The notes: a model not told the origin generated them from the letters alone. A stretch of 64,000 nucleotides of DNA from Frigoribacterium sp. MEB024 (GCF_000878135.1 NZ_JXQZ01000002.1:1-64000); one strand, 5' to 3'. Shown: positions 52,035-61,259, counted from the stretch's first letter. Numbers and translations are program-made.

Positions 52035-52937
52035 ATGACCTCCCCCGAGCCCACGGTCCCCCTCGCCGGCTCCGGACGCCGCGAGGGACCGGCCTCGAGG
52101 ACCGTCGCCCTGCTGGGGTCCACGCACCCGGGACCGACGGTCGTGGTGACCCTCCTCGCGGTCGTGCTCGGCGCCTCCTCGGGGCTGCCCCTCGGTCGGC
52201 TCGTGGTGCTCGCCCTCGCGGTGCTGCTCGGACAGGCCTCGATCGGCTTCGCCAACGACTGGCTCGACGCCGGACGCGACCGCGCCGTGGGGCGCACCGA
52301 CAAGCCGGTCGCCCAGGGCCGCGTGAGCGTGTCGGCCGTCCGCACCGCCGCGGTGGTCTGCGGAGTCCTGATGCTCGTGCCGTCGTACGCGTTGGGGCCG
52401 GCCGCCGGCACGGCGCACCTCGTGCTCGTCGCCTCGGGGTGGGCGTACGACCTCGGGCTCAAACGCACGCCGATCTCGGTGGTGCCGTTCGTCGTCAGCT
52501 TCGGCCTGCTGTCGGCCGTCGCGACCCTCGCCGCCGCCCCGCCCGCGCCGCCCGCCGCCTGGGCCCTGGCGGTCGGAGCCGTGTTCGGCGTGGCGATCCA
52601 CTTCACCAACGTGCTGCCCGACCTCGACGACGACGCGCGCACCGGCATCGTGGGGCTGCCGCATCGCCTCGGACGCACGGTGTCGGGAATCACCGCGTTC
52701 GCGGCCCTGGCCGTCGCGGCCGTCCTGCTGCTCTCGGGCCAGCTGGGCGGGGGTTCGTCGACGCCGGGCCTCGCGGCCGCGGTCGTCGGCACCGTCGCGA
52801 CCCTCGGCATCGCCGCCGTCGGCGTGCGCCTCGTCGTCGCGGGACGCGTCGACCGGACCCTCTTCCGGCTGATCATGGTCGCGGCCGTGCTGCTCGTGGT
52901 GCAGCTCGCCCTCAGCGGCGGCACGATCGTCGCCTGA
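52035..52937 (+). CDS. UbiA-family prenyltransferase
   Basis: This 300-residue integral membrane protein has eight or nine hydrophobic segments. The first Asp-rich motif is NDWLDAGRD (Asn74 to Asp82), which binds prenyl diphosphate through magnesium, and a second acidic motif is NVLPDLDDDARTG. The family attaches prenyl chains to aromatic rings in quinone and pigment synthesis. It converges on the polyketide synthase operon across 83 bp, so its acceptor may be the polyketide product; this is inferred from position only. No menaquinone genes are near. Confidence 0.82.
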   Translation: MTSPEPTVPLAGSGRREGPASRTVALLGSTHPGPTVVVTLLAVVLGASSGLPLGRLVVLALAVLLGQASIGFANDWLDAGRDRAVGRTDKPVAQGRVSVSAVRTAAVVCGVLMLVPSYALGPAAGTAHLVLVASGWAYDLGLKRTPISVVPFVVSFGLLSAVATLAAAPPAPPAAWALAVGAVFGVAIHFTNVLPDLDDDARTGIVGLPHRLGRTVSGITAFAALAVAAVLLLSGQLGGGSSTPGLAAAVVGTVATLGIAAVGVRLVVAGRVDRTLFRLIMVAAVLLVVQLALSGGTIVA

Positions 52938-53020
52938 GACCCGCGCGTCGGGGCGGGCCGGGTGGCGTCGGATCGGGGCGGGTCCGGTCGGGTCCGGTCG
53001 AGACGGCCGGGTCGGACGGT

Positions 53021-54184
53021 TCAGGCCCAGCGCATCGCGTAGACCGACGCGAGGACGTGCCGACTCGGAGCCCGCAGCACGGCCCTGAGCCCCAGGTCGC
53101 GGGCTCGAGCCGTGCCCCCACCGACGGGCCGACCGAGGGCGGTGTTCCACTCGGCCTGTCGGGCGGCCCGGACGGCGGCGCGGGCGCGGCCTGCCTCGAA
53201 GCGGGCGAACGTCGTCGGGTCGAGCACCCGGCCACCCCTCCGCTTGACCGCCACGGCGATCTCCGTCTCGAGCGCGTGCCCGTCGAGCCAGCCGAGGTTC
53301 ATGCCCTGGCCGCCGATGGGGCTGATCTCGTGGGCGGCGTCGCCGATCAGCACGACCCGGCCGACGACCGTCCGGGTGGCCAGCCGTCGCCGGACGCCGA
53401 ACGCGCTCGTCATGGTCGAGGTCGTCGCGTCGACGGGCGATCCGGTGCGATCCGACACCAGCCGCGCGACGACGTCCGCGGTCACCGGGGCGGTCGACAT
53501 GCGCTCCGACCCGGCGTGCACCACGAACCGTCGCCGCCCAGCGGGCAACGGGAACGACTCGACCACTCCGGTGCGCTCCAGGTGGATCACCGCGTCGGAG
53601 CCGTGGCCGGTCGTGTCGGCGAAATCGCCCATCACGTAGCGGTCGGGCAGGTCTCGGGCCCTGGTGTCGACGCCCAGGGCGGCACGGACGGCGCTGCGCG
53701 TGCCGTCCGCCCCGACGACGAACCGGGCGGCGACGACCACCGGGCCCTCGTCGCCGACCCCCTGGACGACCACGTCCTCGTCGCGTTGCTCGAGTCCGAC
53801 GAACCGCACACCCCTGCGCAGGGCGTCCTCCCGCCGCCTGGCGAGCCCCGTCCGCAACACGGACTCGGTGCGGTCCTGTGGCACGGCGGCGACGAACGGC
53901 CACCGGGACGACGCCCGGTCGAACGGCACGACGCCCATCGTCCGGGTCCCGCTCCGGGCGATCCCCCGCCGGATGCGGACGGCGTCGGCGAGCAGGTCGT
54001 CCGCGAGGCCGAGCCGGTCGAACAGGTCGATCGAGGGCGGGTGCACGCCGAGGGCGCGAGAGTGCGCCGGGTCGTCGACCCGCGCCTCCCAGACGACGGC
54101 GTCGAGGCCGCGATCGGCCAGCGCGACGGCGAGCATCACCCCGACGGGTCCGCCACCGACGATCAGGACGTCATGCGTCCGCAC
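53021..54184 (-). CDS. FAD-dependent aromatic monooxygenase-like protein
   Basis: This 387-residue flavoprotein has the dinucleotide motif VLIVGGGPVGVMLAVALADRG at the start, the DG motif FVVGADGTRSAVRAALG near residue 160 and the FAD ribityl motif VVLIGDAAHEISPIGGQGMNLG. It belongs to the PHBH/PheA-type hydroxylases that add oxygen to phenolic rings. The GTG at 54184 overlaps the 3' end of the methyltransferase gene, so the three-gene operon is translationally linked. Its likely substrate is the aromatic product of the type III synthase. Confidence 0.85.
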   Translation of the reverse strand: MRTHDVLIVGGGPVGVMLAVALADRGLDAVVWEARVDDPAHSRALGVHPPSIDLFDRLGLADDLLADAVRIRRGIARSGTRTMGVVPFDRASSRWPFVAAVPQDRTESVLRTGLARRREDALRRGVRFVGLEQRDEDVVVQGVGDEGPVVVAARFVVGADGTRSAVRAALGVDTRARDLPDRYVMGDFADTTGHGSDAVIHLERTGVVESFPLPAGRRRFVVHAGSERMSTAPVTADVVARLVSDRTGSPVDATTSTMTSAFGVRRRLATRTVVGRVVLIGDAAHEISPIGGQGMNLGWLDGHALETEIAVAVKRRGGRVLDPTTFARFEAGRARAAVRAARQAEWNTALGRPVGGGTARARDLGLRAVLRAPSRHVLASVYAMRWA

Positions 54185-54953
54185 GGCCGGCACCTCCGGC
54201 GCCGTCGGTGCCGGTCTCACGGACGAGCAACAGACGGAAGGGCCACTGCCGGACGACGCGCCACCCCCGGGGAGCCACGTCGACCAGCTCGTCGGCGGTG
54301 AAGCTCCGGCGGATCGACAGGAGCCCGTCGACGTGGACGAACGACCGGGTCCGCCACGGCCAGGTCGCGGCCCGGTAGGCGAGGTACGCCCCGCGGGCCC
54401 GCTCGATGTCGGCGTGCAGCACGAGACGCGTGGCCAGGCGGGAACTGTCGTCGAGCACGGCCGCCCGGGCCTCGTCGTCGAGGTGGTGCAGGACGTGGTT
54501 CGACACGACCACGTCGAAGGTCTCGCCCGCCGCGACGAGCTCGGTGCTCGACGCCCGCCGGAACTCGACACCGGGCGGGACGGGGCGCGACACCGCGAAG
54601 GCGTGGGCCCGGTCGTCGGGGTCGACGGCCACGACCTCGAGCGCGAGGCCGTCCCGGCGGGCCCAGTCGGAGAGGGCTCGGGCCAGGTCACCCCCGCCGG
54701 ACCCGAGGTCGAGCAGACGCGTCACCTTCTCGGCGGACAACACGGGGCGCAGGCGGCGGAGGTACACCCGACGCCATCCCGCGACGAGACCGTTGACGAC
54801 GGGGAACGCTCGGTAGGTGGCGTTGAGCAGCCCGAGGTCGCATCCCGGGTCGTCCATCAGCTCGACGAGGTCGACCCCGCGTCGCGACAGGTCGGGCCAC
54901 CAGGGCGGCCGCACCGCGATCGACGCAGCCGAGGAGGTGCGGATCGCGCTCAC
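54171..54953 (-). CDS. Class I SAM-dependent methyltransferase
   Basis: This 260-residue enzyme has the SAM-binding glycine loop LLDLGSGGGDLARAL near residue 83, the acidic loop VVAVDPDDRA, and the motif FDVVVSNHVLHHLDDEA. It would methylate an oxygen or carbon of a small molecule. The GTG at 54953 overlaps the stop of the polyketide synthase gene (GTGA). Streptomyces griseus srsB, in a similar locus, is of a different methyltransferase class, so the match to that pathway is only functional. Confidence 0.85.
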   Translation of the reverse strand: MSAIRTSSAASIAVRPPWWPDLSRRGVDLVELMDDPGCDLGLLNATYRAFPVVNGLVAGWRRVYLRRLRPVLSAEKVTRLLDLGSGGGDLARALSDWARRDGLALEVVAVDPDDRAHAFAVSRPVPPGVEFRRASSTELVAAGETFDVVVSNHVLHHLDDEARAAVLDDSSRLATRLVLHADIERARGAYLAYRAATWPWRTRSFVHVDGLLSIRRSFTADELVDVAPRGWRVVRQWPFRLLLVRETGTDGAGGAGRADA

Positions 54954-56068
54954 GAGACCGCGCGTCGTGTCATCAGCGCGGTCTCGACGGTCAGCCCGGG
55001 GCCGAACGCCATGGCGCCCACGCGCTGCGTCGGCGCGGCGGGCCCGCCCAGGAGCTCGGCGAGGATGAACAGGACGGTCGCGCTCGACATGTTGCCGTAG
55101 TCGCGCAGCACATCGCGTGAGGGCGCCAGGTGGGCGTCGGTGAGCCCGAGCTGCTGTTGCACACGGTCGAGGATGCTGCGCCCGCCCGGGTGGACGGCCC
55201 AGAGGTCGACGTCGCCGACGCCGACGCCGCCGGCCTCGAAGAGCGGTGCCAGGGCCGAGTCGATGTGCAGCTCGATGATCTGCGGCACGTAGCTGCTGAG
55301 CACCATGTCGAAGCCCAGGTCGCCGATGGTCCACGCCATGTCGGTCTCGCCGACCGGGGTGAGCACGGTCTCGAGCACGTCGAGGTCGAGCACGACGGAA
55401 CCCGACGGCGCCGGGCGCGCGGTCACCACCGCGGCGGCCGCGCCGTCGGCGAACACGGACGAGGCCACGATCGAGTCGGGGTCGTCGGAACTGCGCAGGT
55501 GCAGCGTGCAGAGCTCGGCGCAGACGACGAGCACGACCGCCTCCGGGTCGGCGAGGCAGAAGTCCCGTGCCGCGGCGAGGGCCGGGAAGGCGCCGTAGCA
55601 GCCCATGAAGCCCAGGTGGTGGCGACGGGTCGACGGCGACAGTCCGAGGCCCCGCACGAGCAGGTAGTCGGGCCCGGGGGCGAAGAAGCCGGTGCACGAC
55701 ACGCTGATCACGTGCGTGACGTCCTCCGGCCCGAGGTCGGGCGCCCCCGCGAGGGCGGCACGAGCGGCGTCGAGGAAGAGCTCGGGCGACCGGTCCACGT
55801 AGACCTGGTTGCGCGCGCCCGTGCCGGGTCGGAGGATCTCGTTCGACGCGGCGTCGTAGAACGTCGGCTCGCCCTCGCGCGGTCGCCGGTCGAGCTCGTC
55901 GACGACGGTGTGCCGGGTCTCGATGGCCGAGGCGCCGAACGCGGCCCCGACGATGCGCTGCCCGAGACGGCCGAGGCCGGGCTGGGTCGCGAAGATCTCG
56001 CGCACGTCGTCTTGTCGGATGATGGTCGGGGGCACCGCGGTGCCGATGCTGCGGATGCTCACGGCCAT
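54950..56068 (-). CDS. Type III polyketide synthase
   Basis: This 372-residue protein has the complete catalytic triad of chalcone-synthase-like enzymes: Cys125 in VSCTGFFAPGPD, His293 in WAVHPGGRSILD and Asn326 in LRDYGNMSSAT. The C-terminal GPGLTVE replaces the plant GPGLT motif closely. Such enzymes build alkylresorcinols, pyrones or tetrahydroxynaphthalene from acyl-CoA and malonyl-CoA; which applies cannot be read from the sequence. It heads an operon with a methyltransferase and a flavin monooxygenase. TACGAT five bases before the ATG at 56068 suggests a leaderless transcript. Confidence 0.92.
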   Translation of the reverse strand: MAVSIRSIGTAVPPTIIRQDDVREIFATQPGLGRLGQRIVGAAFGASAIETRHTVVDELDRRPREGEPTFYDAASNEILRPGTGARNQVYVDRSPELFLDAARAALAGAPDLGPEDVTHVISVSCTGFFAPGPDYLLVRGLGLSPSTRRHHLGFMGCYGAFPALAAARDFCLADPEAVVLVVCAELCTLHLRSSDDPDSIVASSVFADGAAAAVVTARPAPSGSVVLDLDVLETVLTPVGETDMAWTIGDLGFDMVLSSYVPQIIELHIDSALAPLFEAGGVGVGDVDLWAVHPGGRSILDRVQQQLGLTDAHLAPSRDVLRDYGNMSSATVLFILAELLGGPAAPTQRVGAMAFGPGLTVETALMTRRAVS

Positions 56069-56073
56069 GCCTC

Positions 56074-56079
56074 ATCGTA
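56074..56079 (-). promoter_or_regulatory. Leaderless-type -10 box for the type III PKS operon
   Basis: On the minus strand TACGAT lies five bases before the ATG at 56068. Confidence 0.4.
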
Positions 56080-56197
56080 GGCCCGGCACCTGGGCGCAGC
56101 GCACCGGTCGCGTCGCGATGGACGAGGACGATCGGGGGGCGACCACCGAGGGTACGGACGACGAAGGCCCGAACTCGTGAGAGATCCGGGCCTGCGG

Positions 56198-56271
56198 TAG
56201 CGAGGGCGGGACTTGAACCCGCGACACCACGATTATGAGCCGTGTGCTCTAACCAACTGAGCTACCCCGCC
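56198..56271 (-). tRNA. tRNA-Met (anticodon CAT)
   Basis: The 74-base gene folds with acceptor GGCGGGG/CCTCGCT, including two G-T pairs. The anticodon loop CTCATAA gives CAT, and the T-loop is TTCAAGT. It lacks the C1-A72 mismatch of initiators, so it is probably the elongator; a lysidine-modified tRNA-Ile2 is less likely. Confidence 0.88.
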
Positions 56272-56323
56272 GCAAGCTGCGGGCCCTGCCGGCATCACAC
56301 CGGGACGGGACCGAGACAGCCAG

Positions 56324-56395
<72 letters not shown>

Positions 56396-56521
56396 GTGAC
56401 CACCAGGCAAGCGACCGGGGCCGCTGCCGATTGGCACCAGACAAGGGTAGCAGAGCGAACGGGGTGCTGACGCCACGTGCCGACCCGGCCCCGCGAGGCG
56501 CGTCCGGGGCAGGATCGACGG

Positions 56522-57124
56522 GTGCACAGCCTCGAACTCCTGCTCGACCCGACCTCCGACGAGGCCGTCCGTGGCGAATGGCGCGTGTTGTCCGCGGCGG
56601 GGCTTCCGTCGCAGGGCGACCACGCCGGGACGTCGAACGCGCCGCACGTCACGCTGGTGGCACGACCCGGCCTCGACCCGGCAGCCGACGCGCGCCTCCT
56701 GCCCCTGACGGCGGCGCTGCCGCTGCCGGCCGAACTCGGCGGGCTGCTGCTCTTCGGCGCGCCTCCGCGCGGGCTCGTGCTGGTGCGGCCGATGGTCGTG
56801 ACCGGCGAGCTGCTGGACCTCCACGCCCGGGTGCACGAAAGCCTGGGAGGCGCGGGGGACGTCCCGCACACCGTCCCCGGTCGATGGACGCCCCACGTCA
56901 CGCTCGCGTCGCGCCTGACTCCCGACCAGGTGGCCCGGGCAGTCGACGCCCTCGCCGACGCCGACATCCCGTCGACCCGGCCGGTCGTGCTGTCGCAGCT
57001 GCGACGCTGGGACCCGAGCACGGGCGCGATCATCGCCCTGGGCCCCGTCACCGCGGACGAGGGGGACGGTGCCGGACGTCGACCTCGGAGATCAGGCGAA
57101 CGGACGCGAGACGGCCTCGAGTGA
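56522..57124 (+). CDS. 2H phosphoesterase (2'-5' RNA ligase-like)
   Basis: This 200-residue protein has the two HxT motifs of the 2H phosphoesterase superfamily: NAPHVTLVARP near residue 42 and RWTPHVTLASRL near residue 121. Relatives (ThpR/LigT, YjcG) act on 2'-5' phosphodiesters or cyclic phosphates of RNA; the substrate here is unknown. The GTG at 56522 has CAGGAT six bases before it. The last 33 bases overlap the convergent aldo/keto reductase gene. Confidence 0.8.
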   Translation: MHSLELLLDPTSDEAVRGEWRVLSAAGLPSQGDHAGTSNAPHVTLVARPGLDPAADARLLPLTAALPLPAELGGLLLFGAPPRGLVLVRPMVVTGELLDLHARVHESLGGAGDVPHTVPGRWTPHVTLASRLTPDQVARAVDALADADIPSTRPVVLSQLRRWDPSTGAIIALGPVTADEGDGAGRRPRRSGERTRDGLE

Positions 57125-58069
57125 CGCCAGATCACCCTCGGTCAGCTCGACCCGGGCGGCGTCGAGCAGGCCCTCGAGCTGCCGAGGGGTGCGGGCGCTG
57201 CCGAGTGCGCCGATGACGTTGTCGCGTGAGGCCAGCCAGGCCACGGCGACGGCACCCGGTTCGACGTCGAGCCGCTCGGCGATCTCGACGACGACCTCGA
57301 GGGTGCCCTGGTTCTGCGGCGTGACGTAGCTGAGGGCGCGGCCGCCCCGGGGAGAGTCCCCGCGACCGGCCTCGTGACGGTACTTGCCCGTCAGGAACCC
57401 GCTGGCCAGCGACGAATGCGGCAGCACGGCGAGGTCGTAGTGGTCGACGATCGCCGCGACGTCGCTCTCGTACTCCCCGCGACGCACCAGGTTGTACGCG
57501 ACCTGGACCAACCGGAACGGGTGCAGCCCGTCGCGATCGGCGATCGCGAGGGCCTGACGGAGGCGCGCGCCGGTGTAGTTGGACGCCCCGGCGCAGAGGA
57601 TCTTGCCTTCGTCGACGAGCTCGCTCAGCGCACCCACGGTCTCGTCCAGCGGCGTCTCGTCGTCGTCGAAGTGCGTGAAGTAGAAGTCGACGTGGTCGGT
57701 GCGCAGGCGGCGCAGCGACGCCTCGACCGCCGTGCGGATGCTGGCGCGCGACAGGCCGGGGGCGTCGGGGTGCTGCCCGCACTTGGTGCTCAGCACGACC
57801 CGGTCGCGGTTGCCCGGCCGGGCGAGCCAACGACCGATGATCGCCTCGGACTCGCCTCCGGAGTTTCCCGGCAGCCACGCCGAGTAGACGTCGGCCGTGT
57901 CGACGACGCGGCCGCCGTCGTCGGCGAAGAGGTCGAGCACCTCGAGGGCGGTGGGGGCGCCGACCGTCCAGCCGAAGACGTTGGTTCCGAGCGCGAGCGG
58001 GAACGGCCGGGTGCCGGCGGGCAGGTCGGCCGTGACGAGATCGGTCGCAGGGTTCAGGATCGTGCCAAT
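57092..58069 (-). CDS. Aldo/keto reductase; start codon unclear
   Basis: This protein of about 325 residues is an aldo/keto reductase of the YajO/YghZ-like kind. It shows PLALGTNVFGWT, the catalytic Asp-Tyr pair in VVDTADVYSAWLPG, Lys in VLSTKCGQ, and THFDDDETPLDETV. It reduces carbonyl compounds with NADPH; the natural substrate is unknown. No ATG, GTG or TTG lies in frame where the protein should begin: candidates are ATT at 58069, ATC at 58060 and CTG at 58057. A rare start codon or a sequence error must be assumed. A 7-bp hairpin (CCGGAGG/CCTCCGG, 58087-58104) is upstream. Confidence 0.75.
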   Translation of the reverse strand: MGTILNPATDLVTADLPAGTRPFPLALGTNVFGWTVGAPTALEVLDLFADDGGRVVDTADVYSAWLPGNSGGESEAIIGRWLARPGNRDRVVLSTKCGQHPDAPGLSRASIRTAVEASLRRLRTDHVDFYFTHFDDDETPLDETVGALSELVDEGKILCAGASNYTGARLRQALAIADRDGLHPFRLVQVAYNLVRRGEYESDVAAIVDHYDLAVLPHSSLASGFLTGKYRHEAGRGDSPRGGRALSYVTPQNQGTLEVVVEIAERLDVEPGAVAVAWLASRDNVIGALGSARTPRQLEGLLDAARVELTEGDLASLEAVSRPFA

Positions 58070-58153
58070 CGTGTCGCGGGTGTTCGTCCCGGAGGTCCCC
58101 CTCCGGGGTGTTCTGACGACGACCGTAGCCGATGCCGCGTCCGAGGCCTGCCG

Positions 58154-58159
58154 TATCGT
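58154..58159 (+). promoter_or_regulatory. Leaderless-type -10 box for the GH13 glucosidase gene
   Basis: TATCGT stands six bases before the ATG at 58166. Confidence 0.5.
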
Positions 58160-58165
58160 GGCCGC

Positions 58166-59890
58166 ATGTCCACACGAGATCCGGCCGAGACCGACACGCT
58201 GACCCCGACCTCCCCCCTCGAGGGCACCGCGACGACCGACGACCAGGGCCACGAATGGTGGCGCACCGCCGTCATCTACCAGGTCTACCCGAGGTCGTTC
58301 GCCGACGGCGACGGCGACGGCGTCGGCGACCTCCCCGGCATCACGTCGCGCCTCGACGCCCTCGGCGAGCTCGGCGTCGACGCCGTCTGGCTGTCGCCCT
58401 TCTACACCTCGCCCCAGCGCGACGCGGGCTACGACGTGGCCGACTACCGCGACGTCGACCCGCTGTTCGGCACCTTGGACGACTTCGACGCCCTCCGCGC
58501 CCGGGCCACCGAGCTGGGCCTGCGGGTCATCGTCGACGTCGTGCCGAACCACACCTCGAGCGACCACGCGTGGTTCCGCGAGGCCCTCGCCTCGCCAGCC
58601 GGTTCGGCCGCTCGCGGTCGCTACCTGTTCCGTGACGGCCGCGGCCCCGACGGCGACCTGCCGCCGAACAACTGGCAGTCGGTCTTCGGCGGCCCGGCAT
58701 GGTCCCGCGTGACCGAGGCCGACGGCCGGCCGGGCCAGTGGTACCTCCACCTGTTCGACTCGTCGCAACCCGACCTCGACTGGACGAACCGCCGCGTGCG
58801 CGACGAGTTCGTCGACGTGCTGCGCTTCTGGCTCGACCGCGGAGTCGACGGGTTCCGGGTCGACGTCGCACACGGCATGGTCAAGGCCGAGGGCCTGCCC
58901 GACTACACGCCCCCCGCCGAGTCCGGCAGCATGGGCGGCGGCCAGGGCGAGTCCGCTCCCCCGCCCTACTGGGGCCAGGAGGGCGTCCACGAGATCTACC
59001 GCGAGTGGCACAGCGTCCTCGCCGAGTACCCGGGTGACCGGGTGCTCGTCGCCGAGGCCTGGGTCGAACCGCTCTCGCGACTGGCCGACTGGGTACGCCC
59101 CGACGAGATGCACCAGGCGTTCAACTTCGCCTACCTCGAGACCGGGTGGTCAGCCCCGGCCGTCCGTCAGGTCGTCGACGCGTCGATCCAGACCTTCTCG
59201 AGCGTCGGGGCCCCGAGCACCTGGGTGCTGAGCAACCACGACGTCGTCCGGCACGCCAGCCGACTCGCCCTCACGGCCGAGAACCCCCAGGGATACGGCA
59301 TCGGCCCGAGGAGCGAGGGGCTTCCCGTCCCCGAGCTCGGACTGGCCAGGGCCCGAGCCGCGTCGGCGCTCATGCTGGCCCTCCCCGGCAGCGCCTACGT
59401 CTATCAGGGCGAAGAGCTCGGCCTGCCCGAGGCGATCGACCTGCCCGACGAATCCCGGCAGGACCCCACGTGGTTCCGCACCGAGGGGGAACGCTACGGC
59501 CGGGACGGCTGCCGCGTGCCGCTGCCCTGGTCCGCGACCGAGCCGGCCTTCGGGTTCAACGCGACCGGCGCCTCCTGGTTGCCCCAGCCCGCCGACTGGT
59601 CGACCTACGCCCGCGACGAGCAGCGGGGCGTCGCCGGGTCGACGCTCGAGCTCTACACGCGGGCACTGCGCCTCCGGGCCGACCACGAGCTCGGTGCGGG
59701 CACGCTGACCTGGCTCGACGGCTTCGGACCCGACGTGGTCGCGTTCCGCAGCCAGGGCGTCACCGTCGTGACCAACATGGGCGACGTCCCCGTCGAGTTG
59801 CCCGTGGCCGAGGTGCTGCTGTCCACCATGGTCGTCGAGGGGCCGGCCCTGCCGCCCAACGCGACGGTGTGGCTCGCGACCACGTCGTAG
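58166..59890 (+). CDS. GH13-family alpha-glucosidase (oligo-1,6-glucosidase type)
   Basis: This 574-residue enzyme has a (beta/alpha)8 barrel of glycoside hydrolase family 13. Conserved regions are DVVPNHTS, GFRVDVAHGM with the nucleophile Asp233, LVAEAW with the acid Glu297 and SNHDVVRH with Asp359. The N-terminal calcium-like loop DGDGDGVGDLPGI and the motif AVIYQVYPRSF are typical of oligo-1,6-glucosidases and trehalose-6-phosphate hydrolases. It lacks a signal peptide, so it acts on imported oligosaccharides. The transcript ends at a 14-bp hairpin. Confidence 0.88.
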   Translation: MSTRDPAETDTLTPTSPLEGTATTDDQGHEWWRTAVIYQVYPRSFADGDGDGVGDLPGITSRLDALGELGVDAVWLSPFYTSPQRDAGYDVADYRDVDPLFGTLDDFDALRARATELGLRVIVDVVPNHTSSDHAWFREALASPAGSAARGRYLFRDGRGPDGDLPPNNWQSVFGGPAWSRVTEADGRPGQWYLHLFDSSQPDLDWTNRRVRDEFVDVLRFWLDRGVDGFRVDVAHGMVKAEGLPDYTPPAESGSMGGGQGESAPPPYWGQEGVHEIYREWHSVLAEYPGDRVLVAEAWVEPLSRLADWVRPDEMHQAFNFAYLETGWSAPAVRQVVDASIQTFSSVGAPSTWVLSNHDVVRHASRLALTAENPQGYGIGPRSEGLPVPELGLARARAASALMLALPGSAYVYQGEELGLPEAIDLPDESRQDPTWFRTEGERYGRDGCRVPLPWSATEPAFGFNATGASWLPQPADWSTYARDEQRGVAGSTLELYTRALRLRADHELGAGTLTWLDGFGPDVVAFRSQGVTVVTNMGDVPVELPVAEVLLSTMVVEGPALPPNATVWLATTS

Positions 59891-59903
59891 GCACGCGACA
59901 GCG

Positions 59904-59937
59904 GAAGAGCCCCACCTGGCATCAGGTGGGGCTCTTC
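59904..59937. terminator. Terminator between glucosidase and M23 peptidase genes
   Basis: A perfect 14-bp stem (GAAGAGCCCCACCT with its complement) and a 6-base loop lie between two convergent genes and could serve both. Confidence 0.75.
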
Positions 59938-59969
59938 TCGTGCGCACCGCGGTCGCGGAGGCCTGTGGC

Positions 59970-61130
59970 TCAGTTCGTGTTGGCCTGGAGCCAGGGATAC
60001 GGGTCGACGGGCACGCCGCCGATCACGATCTCGAAGTGCAGGTGGGCCCCGGTGCTGTTGCCCGTGCTGCCGACCTTGCCGATGATGGTGCCGACGGTGA
60101 CGGTCTCGCCCTCGCGGACCTCGACCGAACCGGTCTGCATGTGCGCGTAGACGCTGGTGACCTTCTGGCCGTTGACGACGTGGTCGATCCAGACGTTGTT
60201 GCCCAGGGCACCGGAGGGACCGTCGACCTTGCTGACGACGCCGTCGGCGATCGACTGGATCGGCGAACCGGCTCCGGGGACGAAGTCGAGACCCTGGTGG
60301 AACGTCGAGCAGAAGCCGCAGTTGGCGACCTGGCGGGCGCCGAAGCCGCTGCTGATCGGCACGCCCGTCTGGAACGGCCACTGCACCGTGCCGTTGACGT
60401 CGTTGGAGAACGTGCTGGCACTCGTCGAGGCGTACTCGGAGACGGCCTTCATCTCGGTGACCGAGTAGCCGTCGCGCGAGACGCCGGCCGCGCCGTCCGC
60501 CGAGGGTGCCGCCGCCGTGTAGCTCTGCGAGTCGGCGGCCTTCTTGGCAGCCGTCTGCGTGGGGGTGTCGACGAAGAACGCGTTGGCGGGAACCGAGGTG
60601 GCGACGAGCATCGACCCGGCGAAGAGCATCGCTCCGACGACGGTGACCCGCTTGGTGTTGCGACGGAACGTCGCCCCGGCGGTGCGGGGTGCGCGGACCG
60701 GCGCCGCGCGTCGAGCCGCAGGACGCTGTGCTCGGGCCGCCTTGCTGCGTCCGGCTGCGGCGGGACGGGTGCCGGACTCGGCGGCGAGCCGCGCGGCCCG
60801 TCGCGGCGAGACGGACTCGCTGGCCGCGGAGGGGGCGGTCGGGGACGTCGGCGTCGGGGCCTCGGCGGCGAGCGCGGGATCGATGACGCTGGCCGCAGGA
60901 GTCGACACGGCGGGGGCCGTAGCCGCTAGCGGGACCGTCGTCGCGGAGACCTGGGCGGCGCGACGCTCGGCCTCGCGGGCTTCACGACGGGTGAGGTGGA
61001 CGGGGGCGTCGGCCACGACGGGGAAGGTCGGAGCGACGCTCGGCGAACCGGTGCCCGTGAGGTCGTCGGTGGCGCGACGCGACGGGGTTCCGTCGCCGTC
61101 GGGCTCGGCGATCTGCTGGTACTTCGTCAC
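59970..61130 (-). CDS. M23-family metallopeptidase (cell-wall endopeptidase-like)
   Basis: This 386-residue protein has a long disordered Ala/Pro/Arg-rich N-terminus, one membrane segment near residue 190 (VVGAMLFAGSMLVATSV) and a C-terminal M23 LytM domain. The zinc-site residues are in FHQGLDFVPGAG, YAHMQTG and GAHLHFEI. It should cut peptidoglycan cross-links outside the membrane. GTG 61130 is chosen; GAGGA lies about ten bases before it and the frame stays open upstream without conserved sequence. Two inverted repeats lie in the 270-bp upstream region. Confidence 0.85.
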   Translation of the reverse strand: MTKYQQIAEPDGDGTPSRRATDDLTGTGSPSVAPTFPVVADAPVHLTRREAREAERRAAQVSATTVPLAATAPAVSTPAASVIDPALAAEAPTPTSPTAPSAASESVSPRRAARLAAESGTRPAAAGRSKAARAQRPAARRAAPVRAPRTAGATFRRNTKRVTVVGAMLFAGSMLVATSVPANAFFVDTPTQTAAKKAADSQSYTAAAPSADGAAGVSRDGYSVTEMKAVSEYASTSASTFSNDVNGTVQWPFQTGVPISSGFGARQVANCGFCSTFHQGLDFVPGAGSPIQSIADGVVSKVDGPSGALGNNVWIDHVVNGQKVTSVYAHMQTGSVEVREGETVTVGTIIGKVGSTGNSTGAHLHFEIVIGGVPVDPYPWLQANTN

Positions 61131-61259
61131 GTGTGATGGGTCCTCGGGGTGATCGGGATCGGACGGTGGGTGCACCGTCGTCTTCACGGCCGTCACTGGC
61201 GATCGCGGCACCGTCTCGACCCGGGCCCGTCAGAGGCCGTCGAGAAGTGCGTCACGCTG

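Noticed and set aside
56198-56271. Initiator tRNA-fMet.
   Set aside because: The first acceptor pair is G-T and not the C-A mismatch expected of bacterial initiators, so elongator tRNA-Met is preferred.
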